A stretch of DNA of 64,000 nt from Hymenobacter translucens (GTDB lineage Bacteria > Bacteroidota > Bacteroidia > Cytophagales > Hymenobacteraceae), in assembly GCF_020685205.1 (NCBI RefSeq), contig NZ_JAJERB010000006.1:124001-188000 (forward strand). Reading direction: 5' to 3'. The first letter of the stretch is position 1, and each line of letters opens with the position of its first letter. Shown one piece after another: positions 1 through 8,764 of this stretch. The notes beneath the pieces are model-generated. The model was not told the DNA's origin and made no database searches. It saw nothing but the letters and a program-made list of their open reading frames with translations. A program made the translations under genes and the position numbers.

Positions 1-1038
1 CACGCTACGGGCCCACTGCAGCTCGCCGTCGGCGGCGTACTGAACCAGAAACGCGTCGTAGTTGGGCACCGCCCGGTCGGGCTTGCCGGACCGGATAAGC
101 CGGGTTTTGCCTACGACCAGCGTGTCGCTGTCGAAGTTGCCGGTCACGTACACCAGCCCGCTGCTGCTGACGGCCAGAGCCGTTTCGGTAATGTACTCGG
201 CGCCGGCCACGAGGTGCGCCCACTGAGCGGTGCCGGCGGCGTCGTACTTGGCCACGAATACGTTCTGCGGGTGCGTGCCCGTCAGCATGGTGGCGCCAAT
301 GGTAAGCTTCTCGGAGAAAGAGCCGGTCACGTAGAGGTTGCCTGCCGCGTCGGGGGCGAGGTAGAAGGGGGCCGGGGTTTTGCGGGCCCAGAGTACTTCG
401 CCCCGGGCATCGTATTTGGCAATAAATGGGTTGGTCTCTTCGCCTATTTCATGAGTCAGGGTGGTGGCGCCCAGCGTGATGCTGCGGCTGAAGTAGCTGC
501 TGAGATACACGTTCCCGACCGGGTCGGTGCTCAGGTCGAGGCCCCGGTCTTCCTCGATGCCGCTGATTTTGCGGGCCCACTGCACCGTGCCGCGGCCGTC
601 GTACTTGGCCAGGAACAGGTCCCCGCCCCGGCTGCGGAGCGAGTCCCGGCCGAACCGGGTGGTGGTCGACAGCGAGCCGGCCACGTACACGCTGCCGGCC
701 GGATCTACCGCCACGTCCTGCCACAGGATATTCTCGTCAATGGTGGTTTTCTGCACCCACTGGAGCTTGCCGGCGGCATCGTACTTAGCCAGGAAATTCA
801 CCCGGTTGTTGCCGGTGGGGCCCGCCAGGGTTTGGTTGCCGAAGGTCGCCGGGCCCATCGAAATGCCGGTTACGTACGCATTGCCCGCGCGGTCCACGGC
901 AATCCGCTGCCCGTCCACGGCCTGGGGTCCCCCAGCGGAACGAGCCCATTCGAAGCCGGGTGCCTGGGCCAGGCACCGCGGTTGGCTCCACAGCGTAAGA
1001 GCAAGGCAAAACAGGGGCAGCAGCAGGCGACGCTTCAT
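1..1038 (-). CDS. Secreted SBBP beta-propeller repeat protein (C-terminus beyond window)
   Basis: The frame is open from an ATG at 1038 to the left edge, 346 codons, with no stop inside the window, so the protein is longer. It begins with a signal peptide (MKRRLLLPLFCLALTLW then a Cys-Leu-Ala-Gln cleavage region). The rest consists of repeats of about 50-60 residues containing VAVDPAGSVYVAG-like and LAKYDAAGKLQW-like strands. That is the SBBP (beta-propeller) repeat common in exported Bacteroidota proteins, which often end in a T9SS sorting domain; here the end cannot be seen. The function is unknown; such proteins are usually surface or extracellular. It is divergent from the exbD-like gene on the other side. 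Confidence 0.85.
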   Translation of the reverse strand, partial: MKRRLLLPLFCLALTLWSQPRCLAQAPGFEWARSAGGPQAVDGQRIAVDRAGNAYVTGISMGPATFGNQTLAGPTGNNRVNFLAKYDAAGKLQWVQKTTIDENILWQDVAVDPAGSVYVAGSLSTTTRFGRDSLRSRGGDLFLAKYDGRGTVQWARKISGIEEDRGLDLSTDPVGNVYLSSYFSRSITLGATTLTHEIGEETNPFIAKYDARGEVLWARKTPAPFYLAPDAAGNLYVTGSFSEKLTIGATMLTGTHPQNVFVAKYDAAGTAQWAHLVAGAEYITETALAVSSSGLVYVTGNFDSDTLVVGKTRLIRSGKPDRAVPNYDAFLVQYAADGELQWARSV

Positions 1039-1199
1039 CCGGATCGGGTATGGAAACAGGAAGGTAACGGTAAGCGGCCAAAAATATGGTTCTGCCGGGC
1101 TTGCTGCCACCGGCATGCGGGTCATGGCCGCGGCTTGGGCAATAGACCCCGGTGGCGGGCGTTGGCAGAAATATCGTCAACCTCTTACACTTCAGCAGT

Positions 1200-1718
1200 A
1201 TGGCAGCCTTCCCGACCGGTGCCTCCGGGCCCCGCAAGACTATCCACACCCGCCGCTTCCGGCTTACGCCCGACATGACCCCAATGGTGGGCCTGGGCTT
1301 TCTGCTGGTTACCTTCTTTCTGCTGACGGCGGAGTTCGGCAAGCCAACCGTGCTGCAACTGACCATGCCGGTACGGCCGACGTGCAGCTACGATGGCCCC
1401 ATTTGCATGACCGGCGACGTGCTGACTGTTTTGCTCGGCCGAAATCATCGGGTGCATTACTACCACGGGCTGCTCAGCAACGACGAGAAGGGTACGCTGC
1501 AAACTACTGACCTGGGCCCGGCCGGCCTGCGGAAGCTGCTGCTCGGCTTGAAGGGGCGGAGTCACAGACTGTTTGTGCAGATCAAGCCGACTGACCATGC
1601 TACCTACAAGGATATGGTGGATGCGTTGGATGAGATGAGCATTACCGACCAGAAACGCTATGCGCTGGTGGATGTGGCTCTAGAGGAGAAGCACCTGCTC
1701 CGGGCGCACGGCTTCTAA
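1200..1718 (+). CDS. ExbD/TolR-like biopolymer transport protein lacking the membrane Asp
   Basis: The product is 172 aa if started at the ATG at 1200; an in-frame start at 1152 would add 16 residues that look like noncoding sequence. It has a short basic cytoplasmic N-terminus, one transmembrane helix (about residues 26-44, starting DMTPMVG) and a periplasmic domain, the ExbD/TolR layout. In functional ExbD/TolR the motif reads TPxxD and the Asp carries protons for the TonB or Tol motor. Here residue 31 (bases 1290-1292, GGC) is Gly. No exbB or tonB gene is adjacent. It could be an inactive paralogue or a partner in a mixed complex. The family call is firm, the function is not. Confidence 0.8.
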   Translation: MAAFPTGASGPRKTIHTRRFRLTPDMTPMVGLGFLLVTFFLLTAEFGKPTVLQLTMPVRPTCSYDGPICMTGDVLTVLLGRNHRVHYYHGLLSNDEKGTLQTTDLGPAGLRKLLLGLKGRSHRLFVQIKPTDHATYKDMVDALDEMSITDQKRYALVDVALEEKHLLRAHGF

Positions 1719-1737
1719 AGCACGCAACGGGCAACAA

Positions 1738-1773
1738 CAAAAAAGCCGCCCCGGACCGGAGCGGCTTTTGGTT
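1738..1773. terminator. Bidirectional intrinsic terminator
   Basis: A stem AAAAGCCGC / GCGGCTTTT with a CCGG-rich inner part lies between the converging exbD-like and manganese catalase genes. It is flanked by A-runs on one side and T-runs on the other, so it can serve both strands. Confidence 0.75.
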
Positions 1774-1793
1774 GTTTACAGAAGCTAAAAAGC

Positions 1794-2717
1794 TTATCCG
1801 TGGCGCTGCTTCCACTCGTTGGAGAGGCCGAGCTTCTTGGCAATGTCCTTGAACATCTGGGGGTCGAAGTCGTCCTCGCCGGGCGAGTTGAGCTGGGGTT
1901 CTTCTTCGAGGACCGGGTACGGCACGCCTTTGATGGCGCCCTGCACTACTTCCAGCGGGGAGCCATCCTCGGGGTGCTTGCCGTTCCAGATCAGGCCGGC
2001 TTCCGCGTAGGCATTGGGCGAGAAGGTGTAGAGCTGGCGGTGCAGGCCGTGCTCCATGAACTTGCGGGCCTCGGGGAACTTGGCGTTCGACAGCGGCGGC
2101 ACGGGCATGATCTTCTTCACGTCGACGCCGGTAATAACTTCCAGCGCCTTGGCGTAGGCGTACACGTGCAGGCCGCCGCGCACCAGCAGGTAGCCGACCA
2201 TCGTGCGGGCACAGGGGTCAGTTACCATCTCATAGGCGCGAATCTTGTTGGCCCGGGCCCCGCACTCCAGAAAGAAGTTGTGCAGCAAATCGAGACGCAG
2301 GTTGCCGGAGCTGTTCACGTATTGCCCGGTCCAGGGGTTGCCCATCGAGTCGAAGGGCAGCGCAGCCTGGCCGCTGGCCAGGAAGTGGTAGGAGTTGCGG
2401 GCGTCGGCAGCCCCGGCCAGCGGGCCGGGTACGGGGTCGGTGCCCCGCTTGCTGACGCCGGTCAGCAGCAGGTTGATGGAATAGCTGACGGCCTCGATGT
2501 GGGAAAACTCTTCGGCGGCAATGGCAGAAGTCAACGCGTAGAAGGGACGCAGCCGGTCGCGGCCCCGGAAGTTGAACGACTGGAACGTGTAGTTCATCAG
2601 GGTGCTCATCTCCCCAAACTTGCCGCCGAGCAGCTCCTGGATGGCGGCGGCGTCGTTGGCGGAAGGGTGTTTCGGCTTGGGCAGGTCCAGAGCCAGCTCA
2701 TCGAGGCGAAGAATCAT
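1794..2717 (-). CDS. Manganese catalase
   Basis: The product has 307 residues and converts hydrogen peroxide to water and oxygen at a dinuclear manganese centre; it should be cytosolic. It is a four-helix-bundle protein. The expected ligand positions are present: Glu36 (GEMSTLMNY), Glu70 and His73 (AEEFSHIEA), Glu151 (FLECGARAN) and His184 (GGLHVYAYA), with spacing matching the lactobacillus enzyme. Length is normal for the family. It is transcribed alone, converging on the exbD-like gene with a shared terminator. An inverted repeat lies about 150 bp upstream of its start and may be regulatory. Confidence 0.95.
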   Translation of the reverse strand: MILRLDELALDLPKPKHPSANDAAAIQELLGGKFGEMSTLMNYTFQSFNFRGRDRLRPFYALTSAIAAEEFSHIEAVSYSINLLLTGVSKRGTDPVPGPLAGAADARNSYHFLASGQAALPFDSMGNPWTGQYVNSSGNLRLDLLHNFFLECGARANKIRAYEMVTDPCARTMVGYLLVRGGLHVYAYAKALEVITGVDVKKIMPVPPLSNAKFPEARKFMEHGLHRQLYTFSPNAYAEAGLIWNGKHPEDGSPLEVVQGAIKGVPYPVLEEEPQLNSPGEDDFDPQMFKDIAKKLGLSNEWKQRHG

Positions 2718-2863
2718 AGTGGTTGTGGTAAGGGATGAAAGAAAAACGGGTAGGTAGTGCGCCGAAAGGCGGATTCACGTAGATAAAGCGGGCCCGCAAG
2801 CGGAGAAACGTAAGCCCGGGTAAAGGACTTACGGCTCAGCCTCGTCGCCGACCGTACAGAATT

Positions 2864-2892
2864 TAGCAGCTCGACAGTAGCGCAAGCTGCTA
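2864..2892. promoter_or_regulatory. 8-bp inverted repeat between catalase and the 2961 gene
   Basis: TAGCAGCT (2864-2871) and AGCTGCTA (2885-2892) form a perfect inverted repeat with a 13-bp spacer in the divergent spacer 2718-2960. It could bind a dimeric regulator or form a hairpin. No function can be assigned from sequence alone; nothing else recognisable lies in this spacer. Confidence 0.25.
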
Positions 2893-2960
2893 CGCACCAA
2901 TCTATGCGGCCGGTTTAAACCGTTCTGGGCGGGTCCCGTACCCGGGAATCAGAAATATTG

Positions 2961-3188
2961 ATGCCCATGGTTTATTCACGAGCGGCCGGGTGGCTGCTGG
3001 GACTTTTTCTTATGCTGCCGTCGGCGGGCGCCTGGGCGTGCCGGGTGTGTCGCCCCCGCGTGCAGGCTACGATCCACGACACCCAGTACCTGCCCAATCT
3101 GGCGCTGGTGCTGCTGCCGGTAGCCGTGCTGCTGGGATTGGGCCTGACGCTTTACTTTTTACCGGCTCTCAAACGCCGTCTTACCTGA
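2961..3188 (+). CDS. Small membrane protein with Cys-x-x-Cys after the signal
   Basis: The product is 75 aa from the ATG at 2961 (a second ATG at 2967 is also possible). An N-terminal hydrophobic segment ending in AGAW is followed by CRVC, a short linker and a second transmembrane helix (about residues 45-66). The CxxC pair just outside the first helix could bind metal or be redox active. It lies 12 bp upstream of a DUF2243 gene on the same strand and is probably co-transcribed with it. I do not recognise a named family. Confidence 0.7.
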   Translation: MPMVYSRAAGWLLGLFLMLPSAGAWACRVCRPRVQATIHDTQYLPNLALVLLPVAVLLGLGLTLYFLPALKRRLT

Positions 3189-3200
3189 TCATTCTGCTTT

Positions 3201-3695
3201 ATGCCCCAACCTGTTCACCGCACCCCGCTTATTGCCGCCGGCCTGCTGCTGGGCGCCGGCCTCGGCGGCTTTGTCGACGGTATCGTGCTACACCAGATTC
3301 TGCAGTGGCACAACCTGCTGTCAAGCAAGCTGCCGCCTGATACGCTGGTGGCTGCCAAGGTGAATATGTACTGGGACGGCGTGTTCCACGCAGCCGTTTG
3401 GGTTATGACGGTGGTAGGGCTGCGCCTGCTCTGGACCGCCGGCAAGCGCCCCGATGTAGCCTGGTCGGGCCGTACGCTGGTAGGGGCCCTGATTCTGGGC
3501 TGGGGACTGTTCAACGTAGTTGAGGGCGTCATCGACCACCAGTTGCTGGAACTGCACCACGTGCGGGAGTACGCGGCGGACCACCTGCCCTGGGACCTGG
3601 GTTTCCTCGCCTTTGGCGCTTTGCAGCTGGTGGCAGGCGGGGCGCTGATCCGGTCCGGACGCCGGGATACCGCCGTAAGGGGTGAGGCGCAGTAG
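3201..3695 (+). CDS. DUF2243 family integral membrane protein
   Basis: The product is 164 aa with four predicted transmembrane segments. The first contains GLGGFVDGIVLHQILQWHN, the signature of DUF2243 membrane proteins, and later segments contain further conserved His (VIDHQLLELHHVRE). Clustered histidines near the membrane suggest metal or haem binding, but no member's function is established to my knowledge. It is the second gene of a two-gene unit with the CxxC protein and is followed by a terminator. Confidence 0.88.
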   Translation: MPQPVHRTPLIAAGLLLGAGLGGFVDGIVLHQILQWHNLLSSKLPPDTLVAAKVNMYWDGVFHAAVWVMTVVGLRLLWTAGKRPDVAWSGRTLVGALILGWGLFNVVEGVIDHQLLELHHVREYAADHLPWDLGFLAFGALQLVAGGALIRSGRRDTAVRGEAQ

Positions 3696-3739
3696 AGTGG
3701 CGGTGAGTTGCTAAGGAAACAGATTCATCATAAAAACAA

Positions 3740-3770
3740 TAGGGCCCGAACGCAACGTCCGGGCCCCTTT
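3740..3770. terminator. Bidirectional intrinsic terminator
   Basis: A GGGCCCG / CGGGCCC stem with a 11-base loop is preceded by an A-rich stretch and followed by CTTTCTTTC. It lies between the converging DUF2243 and molybdoenzyme genes. Confidence 0.65.
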
Positions 3771-3791
3771 CTTTCGTCAGCCTGCCACTCG

Positions 3792-6065
3792 TCAGATCAG
3801 CTTATCCGGCGTAATCGGCAGCTCCCGGATTCGCTTGCCGGTGGCGTTGAATACCGCGTTGGCAATGGCCGGAGCCACGCCGATAATGGCAATTTCGCCG
3901 ATGCCCTTGGTGCCCATCGGGTCCACGAGCAGGTCGGGCTTGTCCACGAACGCCACCTCAATGGCGGGCGCGTCGGCCTGCACGGGCACGTGGTACTCGG
4001 CAAAGTCCTTGGTGACGTAGCGCCCAAAGCGGTGGTCGATAACGGCCGCTTCGGTCAGGGCCATGCCAATGCCGCCCACGGCGCCCCCGATCATCTGGTT
4101 GCCGGCCGTTTTATGGTTGACAATCGTGCCCGCATCGGCGCAGGACACCATTTTCGTGACCCGCACCTCACCGGTCATGGTGTGCACCTTCACCTCCGCG
4201 AAGTGAACCGAGAACGAGTACATCGAGTACTTCTGCCGCTCGTTGCCGGGCCGGCCTTCGCCCACTACTTCCACTTCCTGCCCGCCGTTGCGCTGCAGCA
4301 CGTCGCTGTACGATACTTTCACGCTGGCATTCGTGCGCAGCCCGATTTCCAGCGGCAGACTGGAATTGTACGCCCGCATCTGAACGCGGGAGTTGATAGT
4401 CACGTCCTCGGGCTTGGCGCCGCTGAAGCCCGGGCCGCCCAGCTCCAGCAGCTTCTTTTTCAGCTCGGCACAGGCCGCTACCACCGCCGAGCCCACGCTG
4501 GCCACGGTGGCCGAGCCGCCCTGGGACGGGGCTTCAGGGAAGGTGGAGTTGCCCAACTCAAAGACAATGGCTTTTGGCGGCAGGCCCAGCGCGTCGGCGG
4601 CAATCTGCACCATCACGGTGCCGGTGCCGGGCCCGATGTCGGTGGTGGCGCTTTGCAGCAGCACCGTGCCGTTGGCCAGCAGGCGGGCCCGGGCCTTGGC
4701 CGGGCGGCGGTTGGCCCCGAACGTACCCACGCCCATGCCGTAGCCCACCAGCCAGTCGCCGTCGCGCAGGGTGCCGGGTTTGGCCGGCCGCTTGTTCCAG
4801 CCGATGCGGTCGGCACCCATCTGGTAGCATTCCTTGAGGAACTTGGTCGACCAGGGTAGGTTTTTTTCCGGGTCCTGGTCGGTGTAGTTGCGCAGGCGCA
4901 GCTCGATGGGGTCGATGTTCAGCAGGTACGACAGCTCGTCCAGCGCCGACTCCAGGGCAAAGGCGCCGGTGGCCTCGCCGGGGCCGCGCATCCAGATCGG
5001 CGTACTCACGTCGAGGGGCAGGATCCGGTAGCGCGTCGTAACGTTGGGGCTCTGGTACATCATCCGGGTCTGCTGCAGCGTCGACTCGGTAAACTCTTCG
5101 TAGCTGGACGTCTGCCCGGTGGCTTCGTGGGTGATGCCCACTAGCTTGCCGTCGGGCGTGGCCCCAATCCCAACGCGCTGCCAGGCGTGCGGCCGGTAGC
5201 CTACCATAGTAAACATCTGCTCCCGGGTCAGCATCAGCTTTACCGGGCGGCCCACCATCTTGGCGGCAATGATGGCGGCGGTTTCGTGGGGCCAGTTGTG
5301 CAGGCCGTTACCAAACGCTCCGCCTACAAACGTGGCAATAACCTTCACGTTCTCCTCCGGAATCTTCCAGTCCTTGGCAAAGGCTTTCTGGGTGCCTTTC
5401 ACCGCCTGTACCTTGTCGTACACGGTGAGCTTATCGGCGGCTTCCCAGTGGGCGACAATGGCCTGCAGTTCCATCGGGTTGTGCATCTCCGAGGGAATCA
5501 CGTACTCGGCCTCCAGCTTGACGGGGGCCGTCTGAAAGGCGTTGGTCTGGCCCCGGTCGTAGTCGGCCAGGGGCGACTTGGGGTTGCGCTTGGCGCTGGT
5601 GGGCAGCACGGCCCGGCTGGTGTTGGCGTCGAAGCTGGTCTGGTGCTGCTCGGCGGCGTACTGCACCTTTACGAGCCCGGCGGCGTAGCGGGCCCGCTCC
5701 AGCGTGTCGGCCACCACGATGGCTACGGGCTGGTCGTTGAAGTAGATTTTCTCGTCGTAAAACACCCGCAGGGGCTGGCCGATGGTGCTGGGCTCTGACG
5801 GGTGGGCACTGGCCGCAAAGCCCGGCACCTTGATAGAGTTGACGTGGGTGATGACCGCCATGACGCCCGGCGCCCGCTCGGCGGCTTTGGTATCGATGCT
5901 GGTGATGCGGCCTTTGGCAATGGTGCTGCCTACGAGGGCCGAGTGCACCAGCCCGGGCAGCTCATACTCGGCCGAATACCTGGCTCCGCCCGTCACCTTG
6001 AGGCGCCCGTCGACCCGGTTCATGGGGTCACCGATTACGCCGTCTTTGAAAAATAAGTCTTTCAT
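3792..6065 (-). CDS. paoC: Molybdenum cofactor subunit of periplasmic aldehyde oxidoreductase (PaoC/YagR type)
   Basis: The product is 757 aa, the large subunit of a xanthine oxidase-family enzyme. It binds molybdopterin cofactor and oxidises aldehydes (possibly aromatic) or heterocycles. The N-terminal aldehyde oxidase a/b-hammerhead region starts at RLKVTGGARY; the Moco-binding domain follows, with GGAFGNG and RGPGEATGAFALE motifs. The catalytic Glu lies in KGIGEIAIIG near the C-terminus. It has no signal of its own, so it would be co-exported with the Tat-tagged Fe-S subunit. It is last in the operon, 6 bp after the FAD subunit. The substrate cannot be told from sequence. Confidence 0.92.
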   Translation of the reverse strand: MKDLFFKDGVIGDPMNRVDGRLKVTGGARYSAEYELPGLVHSALVGSTIAKGRITSIDTKAAERAPGVMAVITHVNSIKVPGFAASAHPSEPSTIGQPLRVFYDEKIYFNDQPVAIVVADTLERARYAAGLVKVQYAAEQHQTSFDANTSRAVLPTSAKRNPKSPLADYDRGQTNAFQTAPVKLEAEYVIPSEMHNPMELQAIVAHWEAADKLTVYDKVQAVKGTQKAFAKDWKIPEENVKVIATFVGGAFGNGLHNWPHETAAIIAAKMVGRPVKLMLTREQMFTMVGYRPHAWQRVGIGATPDGKLVGITHEATGQTSSYEEFTESTLQQTRMMYQSPNVTTRYRILPLDVSTPIWMRGPGEATGAFALESALDELSYLLNIDPIELRLRNYTDQDPEKNLPWSTKFLKECYQMGADRIGWNKRPAKPGTLRDGDWLVGYGMGVGTFGANRRPAKARARLLANGTVLLQSATTDIGPGTGTVMVQIAADALGLPPKAIVFELGNSTFPEAPSQGGSATVASVGSAVVAACAELKKKLLELGGPGFSGAKPEDVTINSRVQMRAYNSSLPLEIGLRTNASVKVSYSDVLQRNGGQEVEVVGEGRPGNERQKYSMYSFSVHFAEVKVHTMTGEVRVTKMVSCADAGTIVNHKTAGNQMIGGAVGGIGMALTEAAVIDHRFGRYVTKDFAEYHVPVQADAPAIEVAFVDKPDLLVDPMGTKGIGEIAIIGVAPAIANAVFNATGKRIRELPITPDKLI

Positions 6066-6071
6066 AATCGG

Positions 6072-7055
6072 TTAGGCTACGGCGGCGGCCTGTTTGAGGG
6101 CCTGGATAATGGAATTGGGGGCCATTTTCAGCTTGTAGGCGTTGTGCTTGAACGCCCTGGCGCCCTGCATGGCCACGTCGGCGGCCTGCCGGAAAGTGGC
6201 TTCCGTAGCGAGCTTGCCGATAAGCGACTTTTCGGCTTCCGTGAGCCGCCAGGGCTTGTGGGCCACGCCGCCCATGGCCAGGCGGGCGTCGCGGATGACG
6301 TTGTTTTCGATATGCAGAGCCGCGGCCACCGATACCAGCGCAAAGGCATACGAGGCCCGCTCGCGCACTTTGAGGTAGTGCACGTTTTTGGTGAACGGGT
6401 TATCCGGGATGCTTACGGCCGTAATCAGCTCCCCGGGCTCCAGGTTGGTGTCGCGCTGGGGTGTGTCGCCGGGCAGGCGGTGCAGGCCACCAAACGGAAT
6501 GCGCCGGTCTCCTTTGGGGCCGCTCACCAGCACGGTGGCGTCGAGGGCAACCAGGGCCACGCTCATATCGGACGGGTGCACGGCAATGCACTTGTCGGAA
6601 AAGCCGAAGATGGCGTGCATGCGGTTGTAGCCTTCGAGGGCGCCGCAGCCAGAGCCGGGCTCCCGCTTGTTGCAGGGCATGGCCGTGTCGTAGAAATAGT
6701 AGCAGCGGGTGCGCTGCAGCATGTTGCCGCCCACGGTGGCCATGTTGCGCAGCTGGGCCGAAGCGCCGGCGCTCAGGGCCTGGCCCAGCAGCGGATGAAG
6801 CTGCCGCACCTGCGGGTGCTCGGCCACGGTGCTGTTCAGGGCCAGGGCCCCGATGAGCAGCGTGCCTTTGTCCCGGTCAATGCGGTCGAGCGGCAGGCGG
6901 TTGATGTCGACCAGCTTGGTCGGGTTCATGACGCCCCGCTTCATCAGGTCGAGCAGATTGGTGCCGCCGGCAATAAACTGGGTGTCGGCCTCGCGGCCAA
7001 ACGCGTCGATGGCGGCTTTCTGCTTGGTGGGCCGCACGTACTGGAACTGGTTCAT
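6072..7055 (-). CDS. paoB: FAD-binding subunit of aldehyde oxidoreductase, with extra Fe-S cysteines (PaoB/YagS type)
   Basis: The product is 327 aa from the ATG at 7055, whose first bases overlap the stop of the upstream Fe-S gene (ATGA, 7052-7055); a longer frame upstream is only read-through of that gene's other frame. The N-terminal FAD-binding motif is FIAGGTNLLDLMK. The middle holds TRCYYFYDTAMPCNKRE followed by GSGCGALEG. E. coli PaoB carries a [4Fe-4S] cluster on a comparable cysteine-rich loop, which separates it from ordinary xanthine dehydrogenase FAD subunits. It should pass electrons between Fe-S clusters and the acceptor. Confidence 0.9.
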   Translation of the reverse strand: MNQFQYVRPTKQKAAIDAFGREADTQFIAGGTNLLDLMKRGVMNPTKLVDINRLPLDRIDRDKGTLLIGALALNSTVAEHPQVRQLHPLLGQALSAGASAQLRNMATVGGNMLQRTRCYYFYDTAMPCNKREPGSGCGALEGYNRMHAIFGFSDKCIAVHPSDMSVALVALDATVLVSGPKGDRRIPFGGLHRLPGDTPQRDTNLEPGELITAVSIPDNPFTKNVHYLKVRERASYAFALVSVAAALHIENNVIRDARLAMGGVAHKPWRLTEAEKSLIGKLATEATFRQAADVAMQGARAFKHNAYKLKMAPNSIIQALKQAAAVA

Positions 7056-7696
7056 ACCTTCTGCCCCCCGTTTTTCACTTCCTGAATAGCCGCCACGATG
7101 TTGGGGTAGGCCCCGCAGCGGCAGATGTTGCCGCTCATGTACTCCCGGATTTCGCCTTCCGAGTTGGCGTGTCCCTCGCGGATGCAGGCCACGGCCGACA
7201 TAATCTGGCCCGGCGTGCAGTAGCCGCACTGGAATCCGTCGTGCTTGATAAACGCCTCCTGTATCGGATGAAGCTTTTCGCCCTCGGCGAGGCCCTCAAT
7301 AGTTGTTACCTTTTTGCCGTCCTGCATCACGGCCAGCGTCAGGCAGGAGTTGATGCGCTGCCCGTCGACGTGCACGGTGCAGGCCCCGCACTGTCCGTAG
7401 TCGCAGCCTTTCTTGGTGCCGGTGAGGTGGAGCTGCTCGCGCAGCAGGTCGAGCAGGGTAGTGCGCGGCTCCACCGACAGCTTGTACTTTTTGCCGTTGA
7501 TGTCGAGCCGGAGCGGCACCTGCTCGATGGCGGCCGCTACTTTTTCGTCCCAGGCCGAGCCGGCGGCCTTGAGCACCGGCCCGGGCGTGAGGGCAAAGGC
7601 GGTAAGGGCCGTCGACTGCTTGAGAAACGTGCGCCGGGCCCCGTTGTGCCCGGGCTTAGGTCCGGTAGGATGCTGGTCTGGATTCTGGTCTGCCAT
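7052..7696 (-). CDS. paoA: Tat-exported 2Fe-2S subunit of aldehyde oxidoreductase (PaoA/YagT type)
   Basis: The product is 214 aa and first in the three-gene operon. A twin-arginine signal ([17 protein letters not shown], residues 20-36) implies export of the folded enzyme. Two [2Fe-2S] sites are visible: Cys98, 103, 106 and 118 (plant-ferredoxin type) and Cys157, 160, 192 and 194 (CGYC and CRC). Size and order match PaoA of E. coli. No XdhC/PaoD-type Moco insertion chaperone lies next to the operon, so it must be encoded elsewhere. Confidence 0.92.
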   Translation of the reverse strand: MADQNPDQHPTGPKPGHNGARRTFLKQSTALTAFALTPGPVLKAAGSAWDEKVAAAIEQVPLRLDINGKKYKLSVEPRTTLLDLLREQLHLTGTKKGCDYGQCGACTVHVDGQRINSCLTLAVMQDGKKVTTIEGLAEGEKLHPIQEAFIKHDGFQCGYCTPGQIMSAVACIREGHANSEGEIREYMSGNICRCGAYPNIVAAIQEVKNGGQKV

Positions 7697-7968
7697 AAAA
7701 AACAGGTTAACGACCCGGCTTGGGATGCGCGTCGGAAAATACGGTGTAGAAGTAGCGGAGCAGGGCAGCTGACCGGATAACCGGCCGGCCCGGCCCGGGT
7801 TCGGGCCCGCGAAGCCGCCTGCTTAACTTGGGGTTTACGGCAGGCGTTTGAAAATGGCTGCGGCAAGTGCCGGAAGGGGCTGGTAGAAAACCGGGTGGCC
7901 CTTTCGGCCGCGTCAGCTAAGCCGGCGGGAAAGTACGTAGAAGCCCACCCCAACCTAAACTCCTGCTC

Positions 7969-8706
7969 ATGCCCACCACCTACATCGGCTGCTCCGGCTT
8001 TTCGTTTCGCGACTGGAAAGGCGTTTTCTATCCCGAGGGCCTGCCGCCACGCAAGTGGTTTGCCTACTACTGCACGCAGTTCAACACGCTGGAGCTGAAC
8101 GTCACCTTTTACCGGATGCCCGAGCTAAAGGCCTTTGAAACCTGGTACGAGCAAAGCCCCGCCGACTTTCGCTTTGCCGTGAAGGCCCCGCGCGCGGTGA
8201 CGCACTACAAGAAATTCGGTCCCGAAGCCGGACCTATCCTGGCTGATTTCTACGGCACCGTGCAGGAGGGGCTGAAAGAGAAGGTGGGCCCGGTGCTGTT
8301 TCAGCTGCCGCCCAAAGCCGCGTATACCGACGAGCTGATGGCCCGCCTGCTCGACCACCTCAATCCGGATTTTACCAACGTGTTGGAGTTTCGGCATCCA
8401 AGCTGGTGGGATGGGGACGTGTTCCGGGAGCTGGCCCGGCACAACGTCAGCTTCGTAGGCCCGAGCCACCCCCTGCCCCTGCCCGACGAGGTAGTGGCCA
8501 ACACGCCCCTGGTGTACTACCGCCTGCACGGGGTGCCGGTGCTGTACACGTCCAACTACAGTGACGCGTTCCTGGAGCGGATTTCCCAAGAAATAGAGGC
8601 CGCGCCCAACCTCAGGGACGTGTTTGTCTTCTTCAACAACGGCATCGGCGGGGCCGGGGTCGCCGACGCGCGGCAGCTGCAGAAATTGCTGGGGCAGCAG
8701 GTATAA
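7969..8706 (+). CDS. DUF72 (YecE-like) protein, copy 1
   Basis: The product is 245 aa with the TIM-barrel DUF72 fold. Characteristic segments are YIGCSGFSFRDWKG at the start, LELNVTFYR, FRFAVKAPR, VGPVLFQLPP, EFRHPSWW and VFFNNG near the end. The ATG at 7969 fits the family start. The biochemical role is unproven; structure-based suggestions of a nuclease- or isomerase-like barrel are not settled. A clear paralogue lies at 10535, and the two share long identical stretches. Confidence 0.92.
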   Translation: MPTTYIGCSGFSFRDWKGVFYPEGLPPRKWFAYYCTQFNTLELNVTFYRMPELKAFETWYEQSPADFRFAVKAPRAVTHYKKFGPEAGPILADFYGTVQEGLKEKVGPVLFQLPPKAAYTDELMARLLDHLNPDFTNVLEFRHPSWWDGDVFRELARHNVSFVGPSHPLPLPDEVVANTPLVYYRLHGVPVLYTSNYSDAFLERISQEIEAAPNLRDVFVFFNNGIGGAGVADARQLQKLLGQQV

Positions 8707-8764
8707 AAACGGGTTCTGAAAACGAGCTGTTATGGTTGGGCAGAGGGCCTTCACCCTCTCGGGT

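Noticed and set aside
3708..4859. Long plus-strand frames opposite the molybdoenzyme operon
   Set aside because: They are shadows of paoC in a GC-rich gene; His/Gly/Ala-rich translations without family motifs.
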